NCBI GenBank assembly: GCA_030656555.1
Contig: JAUSPN010000049.1
Coordinates: 98,980 to 162,979 of the forward strand
Source of the DNA: Candidatus Desulfaltia sp.
GTDB taxonomy: Bacteria > Desulfobacterota > Desulfobacteria > Desulfobacterales > ETH-SRB1
Length of the DNA: 64,000 bases
Direction of reading: 5' to 3'
The position numbers were made by a program, and so were the translations under genes. Each line of letters opens with the position of its first letter. Position 1 is the stretch's first letter. Below are positions 39,662 through 48,579 of this stretch, in pieces. The notes beneath the pieces are model-generated. The model was given only the letters and a program-made list of their open reading frames with translations, searched no databases and had not been told where the DNA came from.

Positions 39662-39979
39662 TTAAAGAACGTTCGGATTGTCAACGGTCTTTTTCTGCGG
39701 TCTGTAAAAGCTGCTCTCTATTTCAATTTCGAATAAATCCAGGCCAAGAAGATTAAGGACGGCCTTGCCGCCTTCTCTTCCCGCAAAAGCCGGATGGATG
39801 TTCCTTAAATGGTTAAAATCCGAATACTCCAGAAAATTCCTGAGTCCTTCAATTTTTTCTTCCAGTTCAGGCCGCTTTGAATCAGGAGCTTTGAAATACT
39901 CCGTAAGGCTCTCTTCATATATGCGCTTTGCCTCTGTTTCGATACAATGCTTCGATATGTTAAGAGGTATCTTCATATT
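39662..39979 (-). CDS. Hypothetical protein at end of ORP-like cluster
   Basis: MKIPLNISKHCIETEAKRIYEESLTEYFKAPDSKRPELEEKIEGLRNFLEYSDFNHLRN. Confidence 0.55.
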   Translation of the reverse strand, partial: NMKIPLNISKHCIETEAKRIYEESLTEYFKAPDSKRPELEEKIEGLRNFLEYSDFNHLRNIHPAFAGREGGKAVLNLLGLDLFEIEIESSFYRPQKKTVDNPNVL

Positions 39980-39990
39980 TGTTCGTCCGT

Positions 39991-40419
39991 TCACCGCACG
40001 TTATAGGCTTTTTTCCACTGCGCCCGGCGAAGTTCCAGAAGGTTTGAGAGCGCCATATACAGAGCTCCCACTGCCAGTTCAGCACAATGGAAATGATCTC
40101 CGGGAAGAGTTTCGAGATGTCCGGCAACCGCCTCCGGTGTAATTTCCCATGCCTGGTCAATCGTTTTATTTTCGGCCATGAAGACAATAGTATTGGCGCA
40201 TGCAGCAGTGTTCATGCATCCGTTTATATAATAAGAAGCCTTTTCTATGATGTTATCACAGGCTATAAGATAAATTTCAACGGTATCTCCGCAATCGCCG
40301 GTTTTTTTACCGTAACCGTCAGAGTGTTTGATAATCTCCTGTTTATCTGTCCGAAATGCCATTTCGAGGAACTTGAGAGAATGGCTTTGCCAGAAATCGG
40401 ATACTTCTTCATCCATTTT
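39991..40419 (-). CDS. NifU-like Fe-S scaffold family protein
   Basis: YGKKTGDCGDTVEIYL, NGCMNTAACANTIVFMAENKTIDQA, HFHCAELAVGALYMAL. Confidence 0.8.
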   Translation of the reverse strand, partial: KMDEEVSDFWQSHSLKFLEMAFRTDKQEIIKHSDGYGKKTGDCGDTVEIYLIACDNIIEKASYYINGCMNTAACANTIVFMAENKTIDQAWEITPEAVAGHLETLPGDHFHCAELAVGALYMALSNLLELRRAQWKKAYNVR

Positions 40420-40486
40420 AAATCTCCGATTCAAACTGCGGGAAATGCGCTTTCTGTTTCAGTTCACAAGCCTGGAAACGGGGTTT

Positions 40487-40606
40487 GAAAATCCCCGCAG
40501 CAAGCTACGGAGAATCTTCGACCGTAGAGACTTTTTATCTGTTTTTATTTTGCTCGCTCACTCAGCCGCGAGAAGCGGTGATTGCTCCAGATGTTTCGGT
40601 TCAAGA
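40487..40606. repeat. REP-like composite element (degenerate)
   Basis: tccccgcagcaagctacggagaatcttcgaccgtagagac...gctcgctcactcagccgcgagaagcgg...ttcggttcaa. Confidence 0.8.
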
Positions 40607-41407
40607 CAAGGCTGTCAAAGCATTCAGCAGTCGTTCAGCATCCTTCGCATCGGGACAGGGCGGCAGTTGTGCCATTATCCCTAGACCTTCGGAGGCTTCA
40701 TGAAACTCTTCCGGCGAAAGCTCGCTTACCAGGGCAAGATTGGCCATAGCGTTTACCCGAATCATCTTCTTGGCGACATCCGGGCCTGGTTGCCCGTCCA
40801 CCTTCTCATCGATTATGATCAGATCAATCGAACCGGCTGCGGCAACATGGGCGGCTGTTACAGAATCTGCCCATAAAATTTCATTTGCGTTCTTATCGCT
40901 TAACCACTCAGCCAACTTCAAAAAATTACCGGCCTGCCTGGTAATAATCAAAAATTTTTTCATCATTATCTCCTGTTTTCCCGAATTTCCCCATTCTTTA
41001 CTGTAATAATCGTCGATCGCTTCACCCAGTGTGTTGACCGCCAGAGATGCGCAATGCATATGGTCTTCAGGCAAGCCGCCCAATTCCTCTGCCACATCCT
41101 CGGGGGTCACCTTCAAAGCATCTTCCAGATGTTTGCCGTAAACCAGTTGACCCACAGCGCTTCCGCATGCGACCGTATAGATGCAGCCGTGGGGAATCTG
41201 CCCGATACCACCTATTACATGATTTTTAATCGACAGGAAAATATCGATTGAATCGCCGCAGACCCCGACTCCGGTCGCTTTTCCGTCTGCATCCGGTATT
41301 ACCCCCATATTCCGGGGCTGGTTGGCATGCCGGTAGAAACGGTAATCGAGCAGGTGTGGCAGATTATCATCATGCCCCTTTTCAGGAAGCTCGCCCTCTC
41401 TTGCCAT
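40601..41407 (-). CDS. NifU-like protein fused to a receiver/Rossmann-like C-terminal domain
   Basis: NifU-like YRHANQPRNMGVIPDADGKATGVGVCGDSIDIFL...GCIYTVACGSA; then MMKKFLIITRQAGNFLKLAEWLSDKN...DLIIIDEKVDGQPGPDVAKKM. Confidence 0.75.
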   Translation of the reverse strand: MAREGELPEKGHDDNLPHLLDYRFYRHANQPRNMGVIPDADGKATGVGVCGDSIDIFLSIKNHVIGGIGQIPHGCIYTVACGSAVGQLVYGKHLEDALKVTPEDVAEELGGLPEDHMHCASLAVNTLGEAIDDYYSKEWGNSGKQEIMMKKFLIITRQAGNFLKLAEWLSDKNANEILWADSVTAAHVAAAGSIDLIIIDEKVDGQPGPDVAKKMIRVNAMANLALVSELSPEEFHEASEGLGIMAQLPPCPDAKDAERLLNALTALS

Positions 41408-41422
41408 AATGTCCCCTCACTC

Positions 41423-41809
41423 TCAACGCGCACCGCCGCCGCAGGTATGCTCCTGTGAAAACTGCGGAAGCCTGCCGTCGATCAGCGCCTGCACAGCATT
41501 TCCAACTGTCCGGAAGTCCCCGCCGAAATATACCTGAATGCCCACCTGGTTGAATCCCGTGAGTGGGCGAAAACCCATGCCGCCGGCGATCAGTTTTTTA
41601 GCGCCTTTATCGGCCAGATACTGGACAGGCACCATGCACCCGCCCTGTTGATGGGAAGCGCTGGGGATCACATCAACGCTTTTTATTTCGTTATTTTCCA
41701 CAGTAACCAGCGTATAGAGGTCACAGTGGCCAAAATGCGCGCCCAATGGCGCGTCAAGTCCACCCGGTTCAGAAGAAGGAACTGCTATTAATGTATTTAA
41801 TGTGTTCAA
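41423..41809 (-). CDS. NifX/NifB-type Fe-Mo cofactor-binding family (ORP-like)
   Basis: DAPLGAHFGHCDLYTLVTVENNEIKSVDVIPSASHQQGGC...LIAGGMGFRPLTGFNQVGIQVYFG. Confidence 0.85.
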   Translation of the reverse strand: MNTLNTLIAVPSSEPGGLDAPLGAHFGHCDLYTLVTVENNEIKSVDVIPSASHQQGGCMVPVQYLADKGAKKLIAGGMGFRPLTGFNQVGIQVYFGGDFRTVGNAVQALIDGRLPQFSQEHTCGGGAR

Positions 41810-41910
41810 TGTGTTCTCCTTTCAAAAACTATGCGTTTAATTTGTTGTTATATCATCCTATTTCAGGCGAGTCTGTTTCCCGCCTTTTCCACTGGCGATT
41901 ATCATTTTGA

Positions 41911-42026
41911 AGCTCCCCGCCGCAAGCAGCGGAGAATCTTCGACCGTAAGGAATTTTAATCGATTTCAGATTCGCTCGCTAACCCAGCACAAGCAGCGGG
42001 GAATACGCTCGCTATTTCGGTTCATG
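41911..42026. repeat. REP-like composite element
   Basis: tccccgccgcaagcagcggagaatcttcgaccgtaaggaa...gctcgctaacccagcacaagcagcggggaatacgctcgctatttcggttca. Confidence 0.8.
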
Positions 42027-42390
42027 CGCCATGCCCCATTCTGTTGGGCGCGGTGGCCATATCAACCTCACCGGCATTGAATTTGTCAATGGCTTGGCGG
42101 ACTGTCATTTTTTCAAGATTCTGGCCGATTTTAATCCCGGCGGCAAAAAGCGCCTGAAAGGCTTTGGGACCGACATATCCGGTCAGAACAACCTTGGCGC
42201 CGGATCGGCAAACCGTTTCAGCCGCTTGAATGCCGGCCCCCTGGGACATGGCCTGAGACGCTCCGTTATCAACATAGCTGAATTCAAGGGTGTCCGGATC
42301 AACGATTAAAAATCCGGCGGCACGGCCAAACCGGGGATCAACAGGAGAATCCAGACTGGGTTCCTCACAGCTTACAGCAATTTTTTCCAT
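42022..42390 (-). CDS. NifX-type protein (ORP-like)
   Basis: SPVDPRFGRAAGFLIVDPDTLEFSYVDNGASQAMSQGAGIQAAETVCRSGAKVVLTGYVGPKAFQAL; start at 42390 after aaggagtg. Confidence 0.85.
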   Translation of the reverse strand: MEKIAVSCEEPSLDSPVDPRFGRAAGFLIVDPDTLEFSYVDNGASQAMSQGAGIQAAETVCRSGAKVVLTGYVGPKAFQALFAAGIKIGQNLEKMTVRQAIDKFNAGEVDMATAPNRMGHGA

Positions 42391-42456
42391 AACACACTCC
42401 TTTGTCTGTTTGAATATAGTACCTTTGCGTATATAAAGATCCTCAGGCGGCAAAGG

Positions 42457-43371
42457 TCAGCTTTGTTCCCGACATGTTGAGGTCTCAAGACCTTTTACCA
42501 GATTTTCCCATATGACTTTGACCGCCTTGGATCCCTCAGAACGATCGTCAAATTCAAAAATCGTCTTACCCTGAACCATTGCTTTCGTGAAGACTGGATC
42601 AAAAGGGATCCGGCCCATGACGGTTACATTTCTTTCTCTTGCAAAAGCCTCAATGGCCTGTCCCATATCAGGGTTTAGGTCATACTTGTTGATACAGACC
42701 ATGGCAGGGACCTTGAAGAAGGCGGCCAGTTCGACCACACGCTCCATGTCGTGCCTCCCCGAAACCGTCGGTTCGGCCACGATGAGGGTTGCCGTGGCCC
42801 CGCCAAGGGAAGCGATCACCGGGCAACCGATCCCCGGAGGACCGTCCGTCAAAAGCAGATCCAGGCTTTCCTTTTCGGCAAGTTTTTTGCCTTCCTTCCT
42901 GATAAGACTTACGAGCTTACCCGAATTTTCCTCGGCAATGCCAAGCCGTGCATGAGCCATGGGACCAAAACGGGTCTCAGAAAGATACCACTCTCCACAG
43001 GTTTTCAAGGGAAAATCAATTGCCTTTTCAGGGCAAAAGTAATAGCAGACCCCGCACCCCTCGCATGCAATCGGATCCACAATAAAATCTTCGCTGATTG
43101 CATTCCACCTGCACAATTCCCGGCACAAGCCACATTGTGTGCACATATCCGAGTTAATTACGGCTTCATGACCGGACTCAAAATCATACCGCTCCTTAAT
43201 CCGGGGATCCATAATGAGATGAAGGTCTGCGGCGTCAACATCTGCGTCACAGAGCGCCTTCCTGTTTGCCAGAGAAGCGAAAGCTGCAAGCAGGCTCGTT
43301 TTACCTGTTCCACCCTTTCCGCTTATAACGACCAATTCTTTCATGAAACATTTCCTTCCCTTTTCTATCAT
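42457..43371 (-). CDS. MinD/ParA-superfamily ATPase with inserted 2x[4Fe-4S] ferredoxin domain
   Basis: ISGKGGTGKTSLLAAF; CTQCGLCRELCRWNA...CEGCGVCYYFCPEKAI. Confidence 0.9.
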   Translation of the reverse strand: MIEKGRKCFMKELVVISGKGGTGKTSLLAAFASLANRKALCDADVDAADLHLIMDPRIKERYDFESGHEAVINSDMCTQCGLCRELCRWNAISEDFIVDPIACEGCGVCYYFCPEKAIDFPLKTCGEWYLSETRFGPMAHARLGIAEENSGKLVSLIRKEGKKLAEKESLDLLLTDGPPGIGCPVIASLGGATATLIVAEPTVSGRHDMERVVELAAFFKVPAMVCINKYDLNPDMGQAIEAFARERNVTVMGRIPFDPVFTKAMVQGKTIFEFDDRSEGSKAVKVIWENLVKGLETSTCREQS

Positions 43372-43392
43372 GTATAGGCATGTTTATGATCT

Positions 43393-44244
43393 TCAATGAT
43401 TTTTATGAAAACTCATTTCTTCAATCTGCTGGTATAACTTCAGGAATTTCTCCTTCCATTCGGGCATTACTTCCACAATCATCTCTCCCCGGGAGTAGGC
43501 CTCTGCAATTTTCCTGTCAAAGGGAATCTCCATCAAAATGGGCAGATTTTCCTTTTCCGCATATATCTTAACCTTATCATCTCCCATGTCCGAACGGTTG
43601 ATAATCAAACCGCATGGAATACCAAGGATTTTCACGGCCCCAACAGCAAGCTTAAGATCATTCAGGCCGAAAGGTGTTGGCTCGGTCACTAAGAGAACGA
43701 AGTCCGCACCTTTCATGGAAGCAATGACCGGACACGACGTCCCGGGCGGAGCATCAATAATGGTCAACACATCAGGCCGCGCATATTCCCTCACTTTTCT
43801 GATCAGAGGCGGAGACATGGCCTCGCCGACCCTTAATTTCCCATGGACAAATTCCAGTCCGTTCCTGCTGCCCCGTTCAATTACACCAAGTTCACGGCCC
43901 GTCTCTGTGATGGCCTTTTCAGGGCAAACCTCCATGCATCCTCCGCAACTGTGGCACATTTCAGGGAAGGGCAGCACTGTTTTACCAATTACCACAATGG
44001 CCTTGAACTGACATATTTCCCCGCATTTCCCGCATAGGTTACATTTCTCCATATCCACCTCGGGAACAGGGGTGGTTATGGTCTTAACCTCGTTAATCAC
44101 CGGGTGTATGAAGAGGTGGGCGTTGGGTTCTTCTACATCGCAGTCCAGTAACTGAACATCACCTCCAAGAGATACGGCCATGTTGGTTGCGACAGTCGTC
44201 TTTCCTGTGCCGCCTTTTCCGCTCGCTATGCTGATAATCATCAT
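43393..44244 (-). CDS. MinD/ParA-superfamily ATPase with inserted ferredoxin domain (paralogue)
   Basis: IASGKGGTGKTTVATNMA; CNLCGKCGEICQFKA...CHSCGGCMEVCPEKAI. Confidence 0.9.
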   Translation of the reverse strand: MMIISIASGKGGTGKTTVATNMAVSLGGDVQLLDCDVEEPNAHLFIHPVINEVKTITTPVPEVDMEKCNLCGKCGEICQFKAIVVIGKTVLPFPEMCHSCGGCMEVCPEKAITETGRELGVIERGSRNGLEFVHGKLRVGEAMSPPLIRKVREYARPDVLTIIDAPPGTSCPVIASMKGADFVLLVTEPTPFGLNDLKLAVGAVKILGIPCGLIINRSDMGDDKVKIYAEKENLPILMEIPFDRKIAEAYSRGEMIVEVMPEWKEKFLKLYQQIEEMSFHKNH

Positions 44245-44388
44245 TTACTCCTTGTTCATCGTATAGATACAGGGATCTGTCTCGTGAAAAACTTTATCTT
44301 GTGAATATTCAACAAAACCATCAAAATCCTTTGAGTCTGCTGAGAGCTATTTCCCGGCTTGAAATTCCTTTTCAGGCTTGGGAACAGG

Positions 44389-45231
44389 CTATGCCCTAAT
44401 ATCTGTCAATTTCACAATCTCATCAACCATTTTGTTGAATTCCTGAGTGATCAAGAACTTGTTGTTGTCCAGAATACTCATATCCCCTGTATCGCCGTTC
44501 GATACCACCTCCGGTTCAAAGGGCAGAGTTGCCAAAAGTCGCAGGCCCTCCTTTTTTGCGGTGAGCATGCCGCCGTGAGTCTTGAATATTTCAATCATTT
44601 TTCCACAGTGAGGACATTTAAGACCGCTCATATTCTCAACAAGGCCTAAGATTTTCATATTAACCTGGCGGCAAAAGTTGATGGACTTTCGCGCATCTGC
44701 CAATGAAATCTCCTGTGGCGTTGTTACAATCAAGGCCATTGCATCGGGAATGGTCTGTGCCACGGTCAGTGGCTCATCACCCGTGCCGGGAGGAGAGTCG
44801 ATGATCATGTAGTCAAGATCCGACCACTCAATATCTGATATGAACTGTCTTATGACGCCGATCTTAAGCGGCCCCCTCCAGATCATAGCTGTATCCTTAT
44901 TTTCTCCCATAAGCGGTTCAATGGAAATCACTTCCATATTCGGGATGTACTTGACGGCGTGTGCCTTTCCCTCCTTGGTGGCTGGTCCAACACTTCCTTT
45001 AAGACCAAGCATGTGCGGGATACTGGGACCGTGAAGATCCACATCCATAAGACCCACTTTATAGCCCCTCTTCGCCAAAGCCACCGAGAGATAGGCCGCA
45101 ATACTGCTCTTGCCCACGCCCCCTTTCCCGCTCATGACCAATATCTTGTTTTTTATTCGGCTCAATCTTTCCTTTATCTCTACATCCTGCTGTTGATGCT
45201 GGTCCTGCTGACAACTATTTCCTTTTGCCAT
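44389..45231 (-). CDS. Mrp/NBP35-type P-loop Fe-S carrier ATPase
   Basis: VMSGKGGVGKSSIAAYLS; IIDSPPGTGDEPLTVAQ; CPHCG. Confidence 0.9.
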   Translation of the reverse strand: MAKGNSCQQDQHQQQDVEIKERLSRIKNKILVMSGKGGVGKSSIAAYLSVALAKRGYKVGLMDVDLHGPSIPHMLGLKGSVGPATKEGKAHAVKYIPNMEVISIEPLMGENKDTAMIWRGPLKIGVIRQFISDIEWSDLDYMIIDSPPGTGDEPLTVAQTIPDAMALIVTTPQEISLADARKSINFCRQVNMKILGLVENMSGLKCPHCGKMIEIFKTHGGMLTAKKEGLRLLATLPFEPEVVSNGDTGDMSILDNNKFLITQEFNKMVDEIVKLTDIRA

Positions 45232-45332
45232 AAGTTCCTAACCTCCGTTTTTTGTTCCTGAATCTTTTACAAATAGCGGCCTCTTTCATTTGTTTGTTTA
45301 CACTTTTATATTCTCACGCAAAGACGCGGTTT

Positions 45333-45937
45333 CTATTTCTTTTCAAAGGCATTGATTCTTGATTCAATCTGTTCAACCTGCCTGTGCATCTCATCTGCTT
45401 GATTTTTAAGGTTCTTCAGCTCTTCCTCTCCGGATAACTGAATGGCTTTTGGCTGACCTGAACTTTTCGTTCCTGAGCCGCCAATTCCACGACCCATGCC
45501 TCTGCCTCCGCCATCCCCTTGCCCCCGCCCTTCCCCATGCCTCTACCCATACCACGGCCCTTACCTGCTCCGCCTCCCATACCATAATGATCGGCTACAT
45601 TGGGTTTGCTTGTGGATTTCATATTCCCCTTCATATACTTTTCTATAGACTCTCTGACTGTCCCGGACTGCCCTAAATAAATCTCAATGATGGCTGCAGA
45701 AAGTGCCTGAACTGCATTCGGGCCGCAATTACCAGTTATTACAACTACCGCACCCCTTGATGCTACAAACTGTGCCGATTGAATGCCGGCCCCTCCACCC
45801 AGGGCAATGCTCTCATTATCAAAGGCCTCAAAACTCATATCATCTGTCTCCGCAATTATAAAATAGGAACACCTGCCAAAACGCGGATCTATCTGTGAAT
45901 CTAAATCTTTTCCGCTACTGCTTACAGCAATTTTCAT
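45333..45937 (-). pseudogene. NifX-type ORP-like protein with Gly-rich linker and C-terminal coiled coil, frameshifted near 45505-45535
   Basis: Frame 1 MKIAVSSSGKDLDSQIDPRFGRCSYFII...MGRGMGKGGGKG; other frame continues GGRGMGRGIGGSGTKSSGQPKAIQLSGEEELKNLKNQADEMHRQVEQIESRINAFEKK*. Could also be a sequencing error or recoding. Confidence 0.7.
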
Positions 45938-45982
45938 CTCTATTTTCTCCTATGTTTACATTCATATGCGAGCATAGCCTTT

Positions 45983-46918
45983 CTACCCCTGGTTTTTAGC
46001 TGCGTAATACACAGATGTATTTTTGAATTCCATACGGATTTGACCGGTACGCATCAGATTACCGAGGTATTTTGACACCTCGTTGAGATGCATTCCGAAT
46101 ATTTCCACAATCTGATTCGCCGTACACGGTCGCCGTTTCAACATGGAAAATATTTCTTCCTGGCTAACCTGTACATGGTCTGCATCTTTTATCTCAAACT
46201 CCGGAATAATCTCCGCAACAGGACAAAACAGATTGATTAACTCCTCCATACGTTTTTTGGACAGTGGCGCAGCAAAATCCTCTGCCGGTGGACGAACAGC
46301 CGTATTGAGTTGGATACGATCCGGCATTATCTCCTTTGCAAGGGCAGCAATTTTTCTAACATCGGCAGAGATAGAGTTAATCCCCCCAACCAGAAAAACC
46401 TCCAGCCACAACTGCCCATCGAATTGAGCGCGGAAAGCCTTTTCCCCTTCAATCAAATGATAAAACTGCAATTGTCGGTGGGGACGATTCACCCAGCCGT
46501 AAGAAGCCTGATCCCAAGCGCTTAAAGAGATCTTTACTATGTTGGCACAAGCAGCAGCATCCCGTACTTCCTGAAATTGCAGCATCGTGCCGTTGGTCAG
46601 GAGAACAGCGGGGATTATACTTTTTTTTCGTATATATTCCAGAATTTCCCCAAAGCAGGAATGAAGTGTTGGTTCTCCGGAACCGGCGAGGGTAATATAG
46701 TCCGCATGACCGTCTCTTTTCAGCCACTCATCAAGTTCTGTTATTACCGCATCCGTTTCGACATATTCTTCCCGGATGACCGTCTTATTCTTGGTACGCC
46801 CCAACTGGCAGAACACACAATCAAGGCTGCATGTCTTGTAAGGGGTCAGGTCAACGCCCAGCGACCTCCCGAACCGGCGGGAAGGTACAGGGCCAAACAG
46901 GTATTTTTTATCTCCCAT
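45983..46918 (-). CDS. Radical SAM protein
   Basis: FGPVPSRRFGRSLGVDLTPYKTCSLDCVFCQLG (CX3CX2C). Confidence 0.9.
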   Translation of the reverse strand: MGDKKYLFGPVPSRRFGRSLGVDLTPYKTCSLDCVFCQLGRTKNKTVIREEYVETDAVITELDEWLKRDGHADYITLAGSGEPTLHSCFGEILEYIRKKSIIPAVLLTNGTMLQFQEVRDAAACANIVKISLSAWDQASYGWVNRPHRQLQFYHLIEGEKAFRAQFDGQLWLEVFLVGGINSISADVRKIAALAKEIMPDRIQLNTAVRPPAEDFAAPLSKKRMEELINLFCPVAEIIPEFEIKDADHVQVSQEEIFSMLKRRPCTANQIVEIFGMHLNEVSKYLGNLMRTGQIRMEFKNTSVYYAAKNQG

Positions 46919-46921
46919 CGG

Positions 46922-47125
46922 TCAATCTTCCTTACCAATGCACTTAACATTTCCTGCTTTGCACCTTGGTCTTCTACGTAAAAGAGCAACCGGCTTTCCA
47001 GATAGACCAACGAATCCTGTCTTAGGCTCATCGGGGCTGCGGGGAATTTTAAGCAGGCAATAACCACCACCCCTGCCGGTCATGGGACCCTGTCCCTTCG
47101 GTCCTGTTCCGTCATATCCTGGCAT
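46922..47125 (-). CDS. DUF5320 family small protein
   Basis: MPGYDGTGPKGQGPMTGRGGGYC. Confidence 0.8.
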   Translation of the reverse strand: MPGYDGTGPKGQGPMTGRGGGYCLLKIPRSPDEPKTGFVGLSGKPVALLRRRPRCKAGNVKCIGKED

Positions 47126-47274
47126 AATCATAATCTCCTTTATTAGAAAGTCTGGAGCACGGCTCCGTCAATACGTGAACTCCAATTTTCTGATACAATC
47201 GCGAAGCTCGCACCACAACCTCCACCCCGGCTACAAACCGAGTCAGGTCTTCATAAAGTATCCGTAGCAATAAA

Positions 47275-47306
47275 TGAGCGCGCCGACCAGCGGATCGGCG
47301 CGCTCA
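47275..47306. terminator. Perfect 12-bp GC-rich stem-loop
   Basis: TGAGCGCGCCGA-ccagcgga-TCGGCGCGCTCA, downstream of the 47393 minus-strand ORF; no clean T-tract, so terminator role uncertain. Confidence 0.55.
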
Positions 47307-47392
47307 CCATGGGATTGGTTCCGACCTGCCCGCCATGCTGCCTGCATATGAATCACACTTAGACAGGCGCTACGGCACAGGCAGGTTGGCGG

Positions 47393-47758
47393 TTATTTCG
47401 CTGCGGTTTCGGTTTCGATCTCAGAAAGGCGCTTCTTTATGAAGTCCAGCTCCGCCTGCATGGTCTTAACCCGGCCATTAAGCGTCTGCTTCTCAAAGTT
47501 GGGATCGGGGTCCTGATATGGTGCGTCGTACCCGCCAAAGCGCATCCAGCCCGGCAATCCCGTGGCGTGAAACCCGTACCGCAATCCACGACCGGCATTA
47601 CGTCCCCTGAATTCACGGCCTTTGCCATAACCTGCGCCAAATCTGCGTCCTGCCGGTGAATTTGAATATCCCGGCATTCCAAATCCTGCGCAGAAACCTG
47701 CTGCGCGTCCGGTCATTGGACCCATTCCCATAGGTCCGGTTCCATTTCCTCCTGGCAT
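47393..47758 (-). CDS. DUF5320 family protein with C-terminal coiled coil
   Basis: MPGGNGTGPMGMGPMTGRAAGFCAGF...LNGRVKTMQAELDFIKKRLSEIETE. Confidence 0.85.
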   Translation of the reverse strand: MPGGNGTGPMGMGPMTGRAAGFCAGFGMPGYSNSPAGRRFGAGYGKGREFRGRNAGRGLRYGFHATGLPGWMRFGGYDAPYQDPDPNFEKQTLNGRVKTMQAELDFIKKRLSEIETETAAK

Positions 47759-47782
47759 GGCAATACCTCCTTTCGTTTTTCC

Positions 47783-48385
47783 TTATTCTCTTGTCATCGC
47801 GGTACCGCACTTCGGACATTGCTTCTGCATGCAGGGCACTCCGCGTTCATGAGGTTCGTGATTTCCGCATTTCGGACACACGCAGGCGCCTCCTGCACCT
47901 CCTGCGATAGGACCGCCAAGTCGTCCGCGACCCTGTCCGCTCTTTCTTTGGCCCTGCCCTCCCCCCTGGCCCTGTCCTCCACGTTTTCTTCCATTCATCA
48001 GGTGTACCTCCTTGTTAATACCGCTCATCTCCGGCGATGTTGCATAGCGCCTGCAGCAACCTGGCATGGCAAACTTCCCACTCTCAAGGTCGCCGTCAAG
48101 CCAGGCCTTAATAACCTTGCGCAGGTCGCCAGCCACGAAGGATATTACACGGATTCCGGAAGCAATAACCATTATGTGCAGCGGCCTGGATATAGCACCG
48201 CATACCAGTGTGCTGACGCCAAGCTCAACTATACGAAAGACCTTTTTAACCGGCAGCTCATTTGCCATGACCTCCTCCGTTTCGGCAACTATTCGTCCCG
48301 ACTCAGTCTCGACAACATGAATCTGCCGGGCAATGTCGAATACAGGTGCGATCCGGTTGTCCCAGTATGCAAATGCCGTTTTCAT
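47783..48385 (-). CDS. NifX-type protein with C-terminal Gly-rich and zinc-finger-like Cys cluster
   Basis: AYWDNRIAPVFDIARQIHVVETESGRIVAETEE...; CPKCGNHEPHERGVPCMQKQCPKCGTAM. Confidence 0.8.
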   Translation of the reverse strand: MKTAFAYWDNRIAPVFDIARQIHVVETESGRIVAETEEVMANELPVKKVFRIVELGVSTLVCGAISRPLHIMVIASGIRVISFVAGDLRKVIKAWLDGDLESGKFAMPGCCRRYATSPEMSGINKEVHLMNGRKRGGQGQGGGQGQRKSGQGRGRLGGPIAGGAGGACVCPKCGNHEPHERGVPCMQKQCPKCGTAMTRE

Positions 48386-48423
48386 AATTCGAATTCCTGC
48401 TTATCGTTCACGCATAGAAGTAC

Positions 48424-48439
48424 AGCAAGCACTGTGCCA
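48424..48439 (-). promoter_or_regulatory. Sigma-54 (-24/-12) promoter
   Basis: Minus strand TGGCACA-GTGC-TTGCT, about 40 nt upstream of the 48385 start and downstream of a sigma-54 activator gene. Confidence 0.8.
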
Positions 48440-48579
48440 AACGTCGAAGCGCGTCACATAATATATTCAACCAATTTGAATTACAGGAGATAAAGTGATT
48501 TATAAGGAGGTGGTGGCAAGTTATAGAGAAGCGTGTATGCTACTATAGCTCATTTTATCAGGTGCATTACTGCAACTGT

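Noticed and set aside
47180-47260. Possible extra selenocysteine ORF (ATG-AAG-ACC-TGA-CTC) on the minus strand
   Set aside because: Stops again after three codons and has no conserved context, unlike the 61648 locus.
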